This document shows, one piece after another, positions 1-5,535 of a stretch of DNA of 5,535 nucleotides. Below the pieces are notes generated by a model. It was not told the origin of the DNA. It did not search any database and was given only the letters and a program-made list of their open reading frames with translations. Position numbers and translations under genes: made by a program. This DNA comes from HGM04593 sp045661225 (GTDB lineage Bacteria > Bacteroidota > Bacteroidia > Bacteroidales > Bacteroidaceae). Numbering within the stretch: position 1 is the stretch's first letter; each line of letters starts with the position of its first letter. The DNA lies in NCBI GenBank assembly GCA_045661225.1, contig JAZRFF010000042.1:1-5535 (forward strand), given 5' to 3'.

Positions 1-96
1 ACTCTCATGGATATAATTAATGCTATATCCCTCCTCAAGCATATGCATATACTTCAATCGTTCTGCATAGCCATGTTTCTTATACTTTTTAGACAT
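1..96 (-). CDS. IS3-type transposase, N-terminal fragment (cut by window edge)
   Basis: This is the first 32 codons of a minus-strand gene that continues past the left edge of the window. It begins at ATG (94-96) with MSKKYKKHGYAERLKY, followed by MLEEGYSINYIHES. A basic start followed by a helix-turn-helix with the pattern LEEGYSI resembles the first ORF (OrfA, DNA-binding part) of IS3/IS150-group transposases in Bacteroidetes. The family assignment is from memory of family appearance and is supported by the adjacent hairpin and TG-starting element end. The start codon is only 5 nt from a strong hairpin (102-134), which would hinder translation from read-through transcripts. Whether the element is intact cannot be seen. 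An ordinary helix-turn-helix regulator is the main alternative. Confidence 0.65.
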   Translation of the reverse strand, partial: MSKKYKKHGYAERLKYMHMLEEGYSINYIHES

Positions 97-101
97 AACA
101 A

Positions 102-134
102 AACCCCGAAAGTTTTTGTCTAACTTTCGGGGTT
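102..134 (-). terminator. Perfect 13-bp hairpin at IS end, terminator-like
   Basis: The arms AACCCCGAAAGTT (102-114) and AACTTTCGGGGTT (122-134) are fully complementary around a 7-nt loop. On the minus strand the stem is followed by TTTGTT, a short U-rich tail like that of an intrinsic terminator. It lies 26 nt past the manA stop codon and 5 nt before the transposase ATG. It could therefore end the hexosaminidase-manA transcript and also shield the transposase from outside transcription. Hairpins of this kind at element ends are known to limit impinging transcription or translation. The role here is inferred. Confidence 0.6.
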
Positions 135-160
135 CATGTCATTGACTGCCCATTCTTTTG

Positions 161-1129
161 TCATTCAACTATCCAGCTTCCAAGAATTTCCAATTCTCCA
201 TCGGGCAGAATTGTCAGGTTCTTTGCTGTTGCCGGAATTAGAATGCTTTCTCCTTGCTTTATCTCTGTACACTCTCCGTTATTGTCGGTAATTGTGCCTT
301 TGCCCTTAGTGCAGATGAGAATTACAAACGAATCGAGGTCGGCGACGTTCAGTTCGTACTTTTTGTCCAGTCTGTAGAGCGAGGTTGTGAAGTAACGGCA
401 CGATACCAGTTGCGTTTGTGTGTTGGGTTGTGCATCGTAATACGTGCGGTAGTCGGGTAATACAGTATAGTCTATCGCGCCCTTGCTTAGCTCGGTGTGC
501 AACTCTCGTGGGTTGCCGTTGTCGTCGCAACGGTTAAAATCATAAATGCGGTAGGTTATGTTCGATGTTTGCTGAATCTCGGCTATAAACGCTCCGGCAC
601 CAATGGAGTGTATGCGTCCGGCAGGCAAGAAAAATACATCGCCTGCGTGAATGTCGTACTCTTGAAGAAGGTCGGTTATTGTGTTGTCGGCAATGCTCTG
701 TTCATACTCTTCGGGTGTCACCTGTTTCGCGAATCCTGAGCGCAGACGCGAACCGGGGTCGGCGTCAACAACGTACCACATCTCGGTCTTTCCTTTCGAC
801 TGATGGCGCTCCCAAGCCTGCTTGTCGTTGGGGTGTACCTGAATAGAGAGGTCTTGACGCGCGTCGATGAATTTTATCAGCAATGGGAACTCCTTGCCGA
901 AACGCTCATAGTTGCTCTTGCCTATCAGTGCGCTTTTGTCTCGCGAAATAAGCTCCGAAAGGGTCATACCCGCATCGGGGCCTGCGGATACTATTGATTC
1001 GTTGTCCTTTACTCCTGAGATTTCCCAGCTTTCGCCAATAGAGGTCATTGTGGACTCTATGCCTTTATAGGGGAGTATTTTCTCTCCGCCCCATAGCATT
1101 GATTTTAATATAGGCTTGAATTTGTACAT
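161..1129 (-). CDS. manA: Mannose-6-phosphate isomerase, class I (cupin type)
   Basis: This enzyme interconverts mannose 6-phosphate and fructose 6-phosphate in the cytoplasm, feeding mannose into glycolysis or supplying mannose for GDP-sugars. The protein has 322 residues, the usual size for the short Bacillus-like class I type. Zinc ligands expected for the family are visible: Gln97 and His99 in IQVHPND, Glu116 in KTEMWYV, and His174 in LPAGRIHSIG. The later TYRIYDF (193-199) carries the expected catalytic Arg195. The N-terminus (FKPILK, then WGGEKI) is also family-typical, supporting the ATG at 1127-1129. No signal peptide is seen. The gene lies 46 nt after the hexosaminidase on the same strand and probably shares its transcript. 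The leader is A-rich without a Shine-Dalgarno sequence. The frame is intact. Confidence 0.93.
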   Translation of the reverse strand: MYKFKPILKSMLWGGEKILPYKGIESTMTSIGESWEISGVKDNESIVSAGPDAGMTLSELISRDKSALIGKSNYERFGKEFPLLIKFIDARQDLSIQVHPNDKQAWERHQSKGKTEMWYVVDADPGSRLRSGFAKQVTPEEYEQSIADNTITDLLQEYDIHAGDVFFLPAGRIHSIGAGAFIAEIQQTSNITYRIYDFNRCDDNGNPRELHTELSKGAIDYTVLPDYRTYYDAQPNTQTQLVSCRYFTTSLYRLDKKYELNVADLDSFVILICTKGKGTITDNNGECTEIKQGESILIPATAKNLTILPDGELEILGSWIVE

Positions 1130-1168
1130 TGTATATTGTTTTTTGTTATTCTGTATATTCTTTTTGTT
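1130..1168. repeat. Imperfect direct repeat in the hexosaminidase-manA gap
   Basis: Two copies of TGTATATT-(G/C)-T5/6-GTT occur at 1130-1147 and 1152-1168, offset by 22 nt. They fill most of the 46-nt intergenic space. On the minus (coding) strand they read as A-rich AACAAAAA...AATATACA, with the second copy ending directly at the manA ATG. A-rich leaders favour translation initiation in Bacteroidetes, so this may be a duplicated translation enhancer or chance low-complexity sequence. Confidence 0.5.
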
Positions 1169-1175
1169 GATAGTG

Positions 1176-3224
1176 TTATTTTATTACAATCTCGTCGGTA
1201 AATAACCAGCCGCCTTGCGTGCCACATTCGGCTTTATAGCGTATGTAGCGTGCTGTGGCTGTGCCGTTCCAGGCGTATTTCTTGAACGAGAGCCCCTCGT
1301 CGCGCACTACGTTGTGTTCTATTCTTTGCAGCTCGTTGAAGTTAACGCCGTCGACAGACGTTGATATTGTAACTGCTGCGGGGAACCATACGTCGGGAAT
1401 GCACATTTGCATAAAGTCGGCCGAAACGCTTTTTATCTCTTGCTCGGTTTCCAGGTCTATTACAACATCAACTCCGCCTTTTATGAATCCCTGCCAGCGT
1501 TTGTCGGTGTAAGTCCAGCCACCGTGTATGCCATCGGTAAGAGCGTTATTGCCTCCTGCGTTATATTTGTCGTTGTATGGAGAAGCTGTAGCATAGGTTA
1601 CGTCTTTGTCCTTTGCAAGGTGTACCGATGTCTCTAAAGCTTCCCTGCGTTGCCCATATTCGCCGGCAAGGTCAAACGCCTTGTAACCGTTGCTGTGCAA
1701 CCACTCGACGCTCTTTATTGCGCGCTTCTTGAACTCGCTGTAGTTTCGTTCCGAAGGGTTGCTCCAGCCAATCTCTGCTATTGCAAGAATGCGCGGGTAT
1801 GCCATATACTCCATCATCTCTTCTGTGGGGATATATTCGGCCCACAGGTTGCCTTGTATGCCGTATATCAGTGCCGCTTCTTTCTCGCCGAGCCCTTCGA
1901 CGGGGTTGTATGAATATACCTTCTCGAGCGGCATATATGGACCGAATGCCATAGGCTGTGTGTGGGGTGCATCTTGGTATGAATCAAGGTAGCAATACTC
2001 GCCAGGGGTCATAATTGCCTTGTGGCCGCTTCTTGCAGCCTCTAATCCCCCTTGTGTGCCTCGCCACGACATTACTGTCGCATTCGGGGCAAGACCTCCG
2101 TCAAGAATCTCGTCCCAACCTATAATGTGGCGCCCTTTGCTGTTTAAGAATCGCTCAATACGCTTAATAAGGTAACTTTGTAACTCATCGACACTCTGCA
2201 AATTCTCCTCGCTCATACGCTTTTGGCATAATGGACAGCTGCTCCAGGATTTTTTTGCAGCTTCGTCACCGCCTATGTGTATGTATTCCGATGGGAAAAG
2301 CTCTATAATCTCGGTCAGTACATCTTCGAGAAAGGTGAAGGTTTGCTCGTTGCCTACGCAAAAGTCAGCCTGCTTGTATGGCTCGTGCGTGCACGAAAGC
2401 TCGGGGTAGGCGGTAAGCACCTCTTCGCTGTGTGCGGGCATCTCTATCTCGGGAATAATGGTTATGTAGCGTTCGGCTGCGTATGCTACAATCTCTTTTA
2501 TATCTTCTTGTGTGTAGTAGCCGCCGTATGCCTCCTTGTCGCCTTCATCTGCATATTCGCGGCTGCCCGACCACCACTCTTTCCACGATGCTCCTTTGCG
2601 CCACGCTGCGAATGCTGTCAGTCGTGGGTATTTTTTTATCTCTACTCTCCAGCCTGCGGCATCGGTAAGGTGCAAGTGCAGACGATTCATCTTGAAGCGG
2701 GCAAGAGCGTCAATTTGTTTCTTTACAAAATCCTTGCCGAAAAAGTGACGGCTTACGTCGAGCATCATTCCTCGGTAGGCGAACTGTGGCTCGTCGACAA
2801 TGGTGCCTGTCGGTACACAGCCATCGTCTGCGAGTTGCAATAGTGTCTGAGTGGCATAGAAAAGGCCTGCGCCGGTTGTAGCACGCACTGTGATGCTCTT
2901 TTCTTCAATGCCGATTGAGTAGCCCTCGGGCGAGCTGACGTTCTCGACGCTGTCGCAGAGGCTCATTGTAACAACGTTTGAACCCTCCCTTGCAGGCTCC
3001 TCGCCGAAGGGTAGTGCAGCCTCTTTCAACACTCTTTTTATTGCGTTTTTATCATTCTCGGGGGCTGCGATTGTAATTACGGTATTGTTGTCGAATGTGA
3101 ATTTACCGCTGTTTAATTCCACTTTTGCAGGTACGGGCAGTATTGTGTTGCTTGTGGCGCTCTCTTTATGCGTGCACGCACACATAATAAACAATGTAAA
3201 AATGAGTGTAATGCTTTTTTTCAT
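1176..3224 (-). CDS. GH20 beta-N-acetylhexosaminidase lipoprotein
   Basis: This exo-glycosidase removes terminal N-acetylhexosamine (GlcNAc/GalNAc) from glycans by substrate-assisted catalysis. The 682-residue protein starts with a lipoprotein signal (KKSITLIFTLFIMCAC, lipid Cys17), so it is membrane-anchored facing the periplasm or outside. Residues about 25-145 look like the GH20b domain that precedes the catalytic domain. The GH20 barrel follows (about 146-490). It has Arg151 in YRGMMLD, the catalytic Asp320-Glu321 pair in HIGGDE, Trp370 and Trp387, Tyr412/Asp414 in YLDSY, and Trp461/Glu463 in NLWAE. Residues about 530-682 resemble an F5/8 type C (CBM32-like) module, with a conserved-looking NNALTDG start. 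All key residues are present and the frame is intact. It has its own promoter facing away from the ABC operon and precedes manA. The exact substrate cannot be read from sequence. Confidence 0.94.
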   Translation of the reverse strand: MKKSITLIFTLFIMCACTHKESATSNTILPVPAKVELNSGKFTFDNNTVITIAAPENDKNAIKRVLKEAALPFGEEPAREGSNVVTMSLCDSVENVSSPEGYSIGIEEKSITVRATTGAGLFYATQTLLQLADDGCVPTGTIVDEPQFAYRGMMLDVSRHFFGKDFVKKQIDALARFKMNRLHLHLTDAAGWRVEIKKYPRLTAFAAWRKGASWKEWWSGSREYADEGDKEAYGGYYTQEDIKEIVAYAAERYITIIPEIEMPAHSEEVLTAYPELSCTHEPYKQADFCVGNEQTFTFLEDVLTEIIELFPSEYIHIGGDEAAKKSWSSCPLCQKRMSEENLQSVDELQSYLIKRIERFLNSKGRHIIGWDEILDGGLAPNATVMSWRGTQGGLEAARSGHKAIMTPGEYCYLDSYQDAPHTQPMAFGPYMPLEKVYSYNPVEGLGEKEAALIYGIQGNLWAEYIPTEEMMEYMAYPRILAIAEIGWSNPSERNYSEFKKRAIKSVEWLHSNGYKAFDLAGEYGQRREALETSVHLAKDKDVTYATASPYNDKYNAGGNNALTDGIHGGWTYTDKRWQGFIKGGVDVVIDLETEQEIKSVSADFMQMCIPDVWFPAAVTISTSVDGVNFNELQRIEHNVVRDEGLSFKKYAWNGTATARYIRYKAECGTQGGWLFTDEIVIK

Positions 3225-3245
3225 ACTTTGAAGCTGTTATTTGTG

Positions 3246-3276
3246 CGAAGATAATTTTTTCAAAAAAAAACTCAAA
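3246..3276 (-). promoter_or_regulatory. Bacteroidetes-type promoter of the hexosaminidase operon
   Basis: On the minus strand a TTTG (3276-3273) is followed after exactly 19 nt by TATCTTCG (3253-3246), one mismatch from the TAnnTTTG -7 consensus. Transcription would start near 3239-3240, giving a leader of roughly 16 nt before the ATG at 3224. The spacer is A/T-rich with a 9-T run. No Shine-Dalgarno sequence is seen. Confidence 0.6.
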
Positions 3277-3280
3277 ATAT

Positions 3281-3310
3281 TTTGTGCAAAAAGAAAATGT
3301 AGTATATTTG
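3281..3310 (+). promoter_or_regulatory. Bacteroidetes-type promoter of the ABC-GntR operon
   Basis: TTTG (3281-3284), an 18-nt spacer and a perfect TATATTTG -7 box (3303-3310) match the promoter form used by the primary sigma factor of Bacteroidetes. The usual spacer is about 19 nt. The start site would fall near 3317, leaving a leader of about 20 nt. The -33 box is separated by only 4 bp from the -33 box of the divergent hexosaminidase promoter. Confidence 0.7.
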
Positions 3311-3311
3311 C

Positions 3312-3335
3312 AGTGTACTAATAAACTAACACGCT
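3312..3335. promoter_or_regulatory. Imperfect palindrome, candidate GntR operator
   Basis: The 24-bp stretch AGTGTACTAATAAACTAACA plus CGCT is symmetric at 7 of 12 base pairs, pattern AG.GT..TA.T / A.TA..AC.CT, and four of the five mismatches are transitions. The GT..TA and TA..AC half-sites resemble the general form of GntR-superfamily operators. The site lies between the -7 box and the start codon, over the predicted start of transcription, where a repressor would block. The likely ligand is the YtrA-type regulator encoded at the end of the same operon. This is inference from position and symmetry. Confidence 0.4.
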
Positions 3336-4142
3336 ATGATTCAGGTTAAGAATTTATCGTTTGCTTATTCTCGGGAAGTGGTTCTCGACAATATAAGCAC
3401 TACTTTTGAGCAAGGCAAGGTGTATGGCCTTCTTGGAGCTAATGGTGTGGGCAAGAGCACGATGTTTAAGTTGTTGTGTGGCCTGCTCACTACAAATAGC
3501 GGGAGTATAGATATTGATGGCTGCTCTCCGCAGGGACGCAAGCCGAGTTTCTTGAGTAAGATTTTTTATGTGCCCGAAGATTTTGAGGGTCCCGATGTTG
3601 CCATAAAAAACTATGCATCGGGAGTGGCGCAGTTCTATCCTAATTACGACGATGCACTATTTTCCCGATTGTTGTCGGAGTTTGACATTGACTCGTCTCG
3701 CAAGTTTACCTCCTTGTCTCTTGGACAGCGTAAAAGGGCTATACTTGCGCTTGCGCTCGCGTTAAAGACCGACTATCTTTTTCTTGATGAACCCACCAAT
3801 GGTCTTGACATTCCTAGTAAAGCCGACTTTCGCAAGATGGTAGCCTCGGCAATGGACGAGAACCGTACAATAATTATCTCAACCCATCAGGTGCGTGACG
3901 TCGAGAACCTTCTTGACCACATTATGATTCTCGACAAACGTGCAGTGTTGTTGGACAAGAGTGTCTCTGATATTCAGTCGGAATATCTGTTCGATATATC
4001 TGCAGTTGCTCCACAAGGTGCACTGTACGTTGAACCCGGCCTTGGAGGCTGCTGCTCGATAAGCGTGAACAACACAGGCGAGGAGAGCCGAATAAACATA
4101 GAACTGCTATTTAATTACATAAATTCAACTAAAAGGAAATAA
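3336..4142 (+). CDS. ABC transporter ATP-binding protein (YtrB/CcmA-like)
   Basis: This is the cytoplasmic ATPase of an ABC-2 type transporter and powers the permease encoded 2 nt downstream. The 268-residue protein has all nucleotide-binding motifs: Walker A GANGVGKST (34-42), signature LSLGQ (127-131), Walker B YLFLDEP (147-153) with catalytic Glu152, D-loop NGLD (155-158) and switch His184 in STHQ. The Q-loop position reads FYVPED (77-82), with Pro/Glu where many ABC proteins have Gln. This is common in this subgroup. The region after about 215 is a small C-terminal extension ending in an IELLFNYI segment. The ATG at 3336 sits just after a clear promoter and has no Shine-Dalgarno sequence. 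The transported substrate is unknown. Similar GntR-linked transporters in Firmicutes respond to cell-wall antibiotics. Confidence 0.92.
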   Translation: MIQVKNLSFAYSREVVLDNISTTFEQGKVYGLLGANGVGKSTMFKLLCGLLTTNSGSIDIDGCSPQGRKPSFLSKIFYVPEDFEGPDVAIKNYASGVAQFYPNYDDALFSRLLSEFDIDSSRKFTSLSLGQRKRAILALALALKTDYLFLDEPTNGLDIPSKADFRKMVASAMDENRTIIISTHQVRDVENLLDHIMILDKRAVLLDKSVSDIQSEYLFDISAVAPQGALYVEPGLGGCCSISVNNTGEESRINIELLFNYINSTKRK

Positions 4143-4144
4143 CT

Positions 4145-4888
4145 ATGAAAGATATATTCGATTTTAATCGTTTCGGTAAGTTGTTTGTTTACGAGTGTGT
4201 GAACTATCTGCCGCGTTATATCAAGGGCATTGTTGTTGCAGCGAGCGTGCTTGTGGCCCTGTGGTTGCTTTCGTTAGACGGAGAGTCGTTTCTTGATGAT
4301 GGTCGTGGCGGTATGGTTTGTATGCTGTTTCTGTTTGCAATTTCATTCTCGCCTTTCTTTGTATATAAAGATATAAACGACCGCAAAAAGGGCGTGTTGT
4401 ATGCGATGATTCCGGCAAGCACGCTTGAGAAGCTTCTCTCTATGATAATTGTCACCCTGCTCGTTGTTCCGGTAATAGTATATGTGGCGTTGACAGCTAC
4501 CGACTTTGTACTCTTTGCGCTGTCGTCAATGGGTATTGGCGATTTTACAAACTTTGATTTTGGCAATCCGTTTACATTCATTACTTCGCGTAACGATTCT
4601 GTATATTCAGTTTTGACCGGCGTTGTTGGAATTATGGCATCTATAATGTTCAACGCTGTTTTTCGCAAGAATAAGATTATAAAGACTATACTTTTTCACA
4701 TTGCGGTAACTTTCTTGATTAGTTTCTTTACAATAATGTTTGTCGATGTATTTAGACTGGACAATTTTGTGAATTTGATGAATTGGGTAGACGATAATTT
4801 CAATGTGGTGTTCTATATAACCCAATTGTTGTCCACGACAGCGATTGTTGTAATAACTTATTATCGCTTAAAACGCGTAAATTATTGA
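4145..4888 (+). CDS. ABC-2 type membrane permease of the GntR-linked transporter
   Basis: This inner-membrane protein probably forms the channel of the transporter with the upstream ATPase. It has 247 residues with about six hydrophobic segments, near 25-43, 57-73, 98-127, 153-172, 181-200 and 222-241. The motif between segments two and three, MIPASTLEKLLSM (88-100), following FVYKDINDRKKG, resembles a cytoplasmic loop seen in Bacteroidetes permeases of this type (P-A-S-x-x-E-K). There is no signal peptide and no soluble enzymatic domain. The start is 2 nt after the ATPase stop codon. AAAAGGA (4131-4137) provides a Shine-Dalgarno-like site with 7 nt spacing, which indicates translational coupling. 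Function beyond transport cannot be inferred from the sequence. Confidence 0.85.
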   Translation: MKDIFDFNRFGKLFVYECVNYLPRYIKGIVVAASVLVALWLLSLDGESFLDDGRGGMVCMLFLFAISFSPFFVYKDINDRKKGVLYAMIPASTLEKLLSMIIVTLLVVPVIVYVALTATDFVLFALSSMGIGDFTNFDFGNPFTFITSRNDSVYSVLTGVVGIMASIMFNAVFRKNKIIKTILFHIAVTFLISFFTIMFVDVFRLDNFVNLMNWVDDNFNVVFYITQLLSTTAIVVITYYRLKRVNY

Positions 4889-4892
4889 TTTT

Positions 4893-5240
4893 ATGGAATA
4901 TAATGAGCATAAACCGATATACTTGCAAAATGTTGACTTAATGCAAGAAAAAATTGTACGAGGCGAGTGGCGCGAGGAGGAGCGCATTCCTTCGGTGCGC
5001 GAGATGGGAGCAATGGTTGGCGTTAATCCCAATACTATAGTGCGTTCCTATCAGTTGCTCGAAATGCAGGAGATAATCTACAACAAGCGAGGTCTTGGTT
5101 ACTTTGTAAAGGAGGGTGCGGTTGAACGCATCAAGGAGATTGTGAAGCGTGAGTTTGTAACTAATGAATTGCCGCAGTTCAAGGCCAAGGCTGCAATGTT
5201 GGGTATTACAGCAACAGAACTTGTGGAGCTGCTCAAGTAG
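4893..5240 (+). CDS. GntR-family transcriptional regulator, YtrA subfamily
   Basis: This is a DNA-binding regulator, probably a repressor of its own operon. The 115-residue protein is mostly an N-terminal winged helix: PIYLQ (8-12), the recognition region IPSVREMGAMVGVNPNTIV (32-50), then SYQLLE and the wing GLGYFV (67-72). Only about 40 residues follow, predicted helical (KEIVKREF, then AKAAMLGITATELVELLK). This fits the YtrA subfamily, whose short tail mediates dimerisation, and excludes the FadR, HutC and MocR types with large effector domains. The ATG lies 4 nt after the permease stop codon, so it belongs to the operon. It is the last gene, whereas in the Bacillus ytr operon the regulator comes first. 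The signal sensed is unknown. Confidence 0.92.
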   Translation: MEYNEHKPIYLQNVDLMQEKIVRGEWREEERIPSVREMGAMVGVNPNTIVRSYQLLEMQEIIYNKRGLGYFVKEGAVERIKEIVKREFVTNELPQFKAKAAMLGITATELVELLK

Positions 5241-5418
5241 ATTTTCAGGTCGGATAGTGGCGTGGGCTTTCTGCTCCATTGCCTTGTGTGAGGCATATTA
5301 GACCGCTGTTGAGTGTGGTGACATTATTCTTTACCAGTGGTGTACGCTAGGTATTGTTTATCAATGGAATAGCTATATTTTTATTATCATACGGCAATTT
5401 GAACGCTGAAATAATAAA
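5241..5418. other. Intergenic stretch without a recognisable gene
   Basis: No frame on either strand shows a convincing protein and I see no tRNA-like fold. Two weak hairpins occur: TGCCT/AGGCA (5280-5295) and TGGTGA/TTACCA (5316-5336, one G-U pair). Neither is followed by a U-run, so I do not call them terminators. The second part (5345-5420) is A/T-rich. It is most simply read as a 3' untranslated spacer. Confidence 0.5.
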
Positions 5419-5425
5419 ATGAAGA

Positions 5426-5457
5426 AGGGTAACCCAATTTTACTTTTGGGTTACCCT
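5426..5457 (+). terminator. Strong hairpin, likely terminator of the ABC-GntR operon
   Basis: GGGTAACCCAA (5427-5437) pairs perfectly with TTGGGTTACCC (5446-5456) around an 8-nt loop, plus one further A-T pair at the base. It is preceded by an A-rich run (ATAATAAAATGAAGAA) and followed by TCTTTAT, so tails are moderately U-rich in both directions. It could work bidirectionally if a convergent gene lies to the right. The distance from the GntR stop codon (about 190 nt) is long for a dedicated terminator, which lowers confidence. Confidence 0.55.
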
Positions 5458-5535
5458 CTTTATGACTATGTAGTGAAACGCTCGTTGCACTTTGACCCCT
5501 CTTGCACTACAGTTGTTATTATTTAATGCTGCAAA
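5458..5535. other. Right-edge noncoding sequence with a 7-bp inverted repeat
   Basis: TGTAGTG (5469-5475) and CACTACA (5505-5511) form an inverted repeat separated by 29 nt. TTGCACT also occurs twice inside it (5485-5491 and 5502-5508). No known element matches. A long-loop RNA stem or an operator pair is possible but unsupported. No gene is recognisable before the window ends. Confidence 0.3.

Larger units (their letters stand above)
1..136 (-). mobile_element. IS3-family-like insertion sequence, one end only
   Basis: Read on the minus strand, the probable element end begins TGAACCCCGAAAGTT at position 136, runs through a perfect inverted repeat, and leads straight into a transposase start at 96. 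IS3-family elements typically begin with TG and end with CA, which fits an edge at 136. The rest of the element lies outside the window, so the partner terminal repeat and the target-site duplication cannot be tested. The flanking bases that would be duplicated start at 137 (TGT or TGTC). The exact edge is inferred and could be off by some bases. Confidence 0.55.

Noticed and set aside
2277..2843. 188-residue plus-strand ORF opposite the hexosaminidase gene
   Set aside because: It lies wholly inside the clear GH20 gene, has a cysteine- and valine-rich composition typical of an antisense frame, and shows no recognisable motif or promoter.
3255..3270. Homopolymer tract T6-C-A9 between the divergent genes as a phase-variable switch
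   Set aside because: It lies in the spacer of the minus-strand promoter, so length change could matter, but nine bases is short and nothing in a single sequence shows variation.
4216..4668. 150-residue minus-strand ORF opposite the permease
   Set aside because: It is antisense to a well-supported membrane protein; its Ser/Thr/Arg-rich composition reflects the complement of hydrophobic codons.
4938..5279. 113-residue minus-strand ORF opposite the GntR gene
   Set aside because: It is a shadow of the regulator, with no motif and no promoter.
5280..5336. Two short hairpins after the GntR stop codon as the operon terminator
   Set aside because: The stems are only 5-6 bp and lack a U-run; the hairpin at 5427-5456 is far stronger.
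5491..5524. Promoter at the right edge (TTTG at 5491, TATTATTTA near 5517)
   Set aside because: The spacer is about 22 nt and the -7 box lacks the TTTG core; no gene start is visible to support it.
5493..5535. TGACCCC at 5493 as the start of a second insertion sequence resembling the left one
   Set aside because: Similarity to the left element end (TGAACCCCGAAAGTT) ends after the C-run, and no terminal hairpin or transposase start follows before the window edge.

Overview
The window looks like a chromosomal segment from an anaerobic Bacteroidales bacterium (Bacteroides, Prevotella or Muribaculaceae type). I do not name a genus. The basis is a TTTG / TAnnTTTG promoter architecture, start codons mostly without Shine-Dalgarno sequences, a lipoprotein GH20 hexosaminidase, and an IS3-type transposase of a kind common in this order.

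Left half, minus strand: a GH20 beta-N-acetylhexosaminidase lipoprotein (3224 to 1176) is followed after 46 nt by a class I mannose-6-phosphate isomerase, manA (1129 to 161). They probably form a two-gene operon linking release of N-acetylhexosamines from glycans with hexose-phosphate interconversion. Only 24 bp past the manA stop codon lies the edge of an insertion sequence. It has a 13-bp hairpin and the first 32 codons of a transposase, which runs off the left edge of the window.

Right half, plus strand: three tightly packed genes (gaps of 2 and 4 nt) encode an ABC ATPase, a roughly six-helix membrane permease and a short YtrA-type GntR regulator. The regulator is the last gene. An imperfect palindrome between the -7 box and the ATPase start codon is a plausible operator for it. 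About 190 nt beyond the regulator stop codon is a strong 11-12 bp hairpin, a candidate terminator. I see no further gene from 5241 to the right edge.

The hexosaminidase and ABC operons diverge from about 110 bp of intergenic DNA. Their two promoters are back to back, with -33 boxes only 4 bp apart. I found no CRISPR array, tRNA, rRNA or clear evidence of a new system. The most interesting points are the compact divergent promoter with its putative operator, the regulator-last gene order, and the IS hairpin placed so that it could end the manA transcript.
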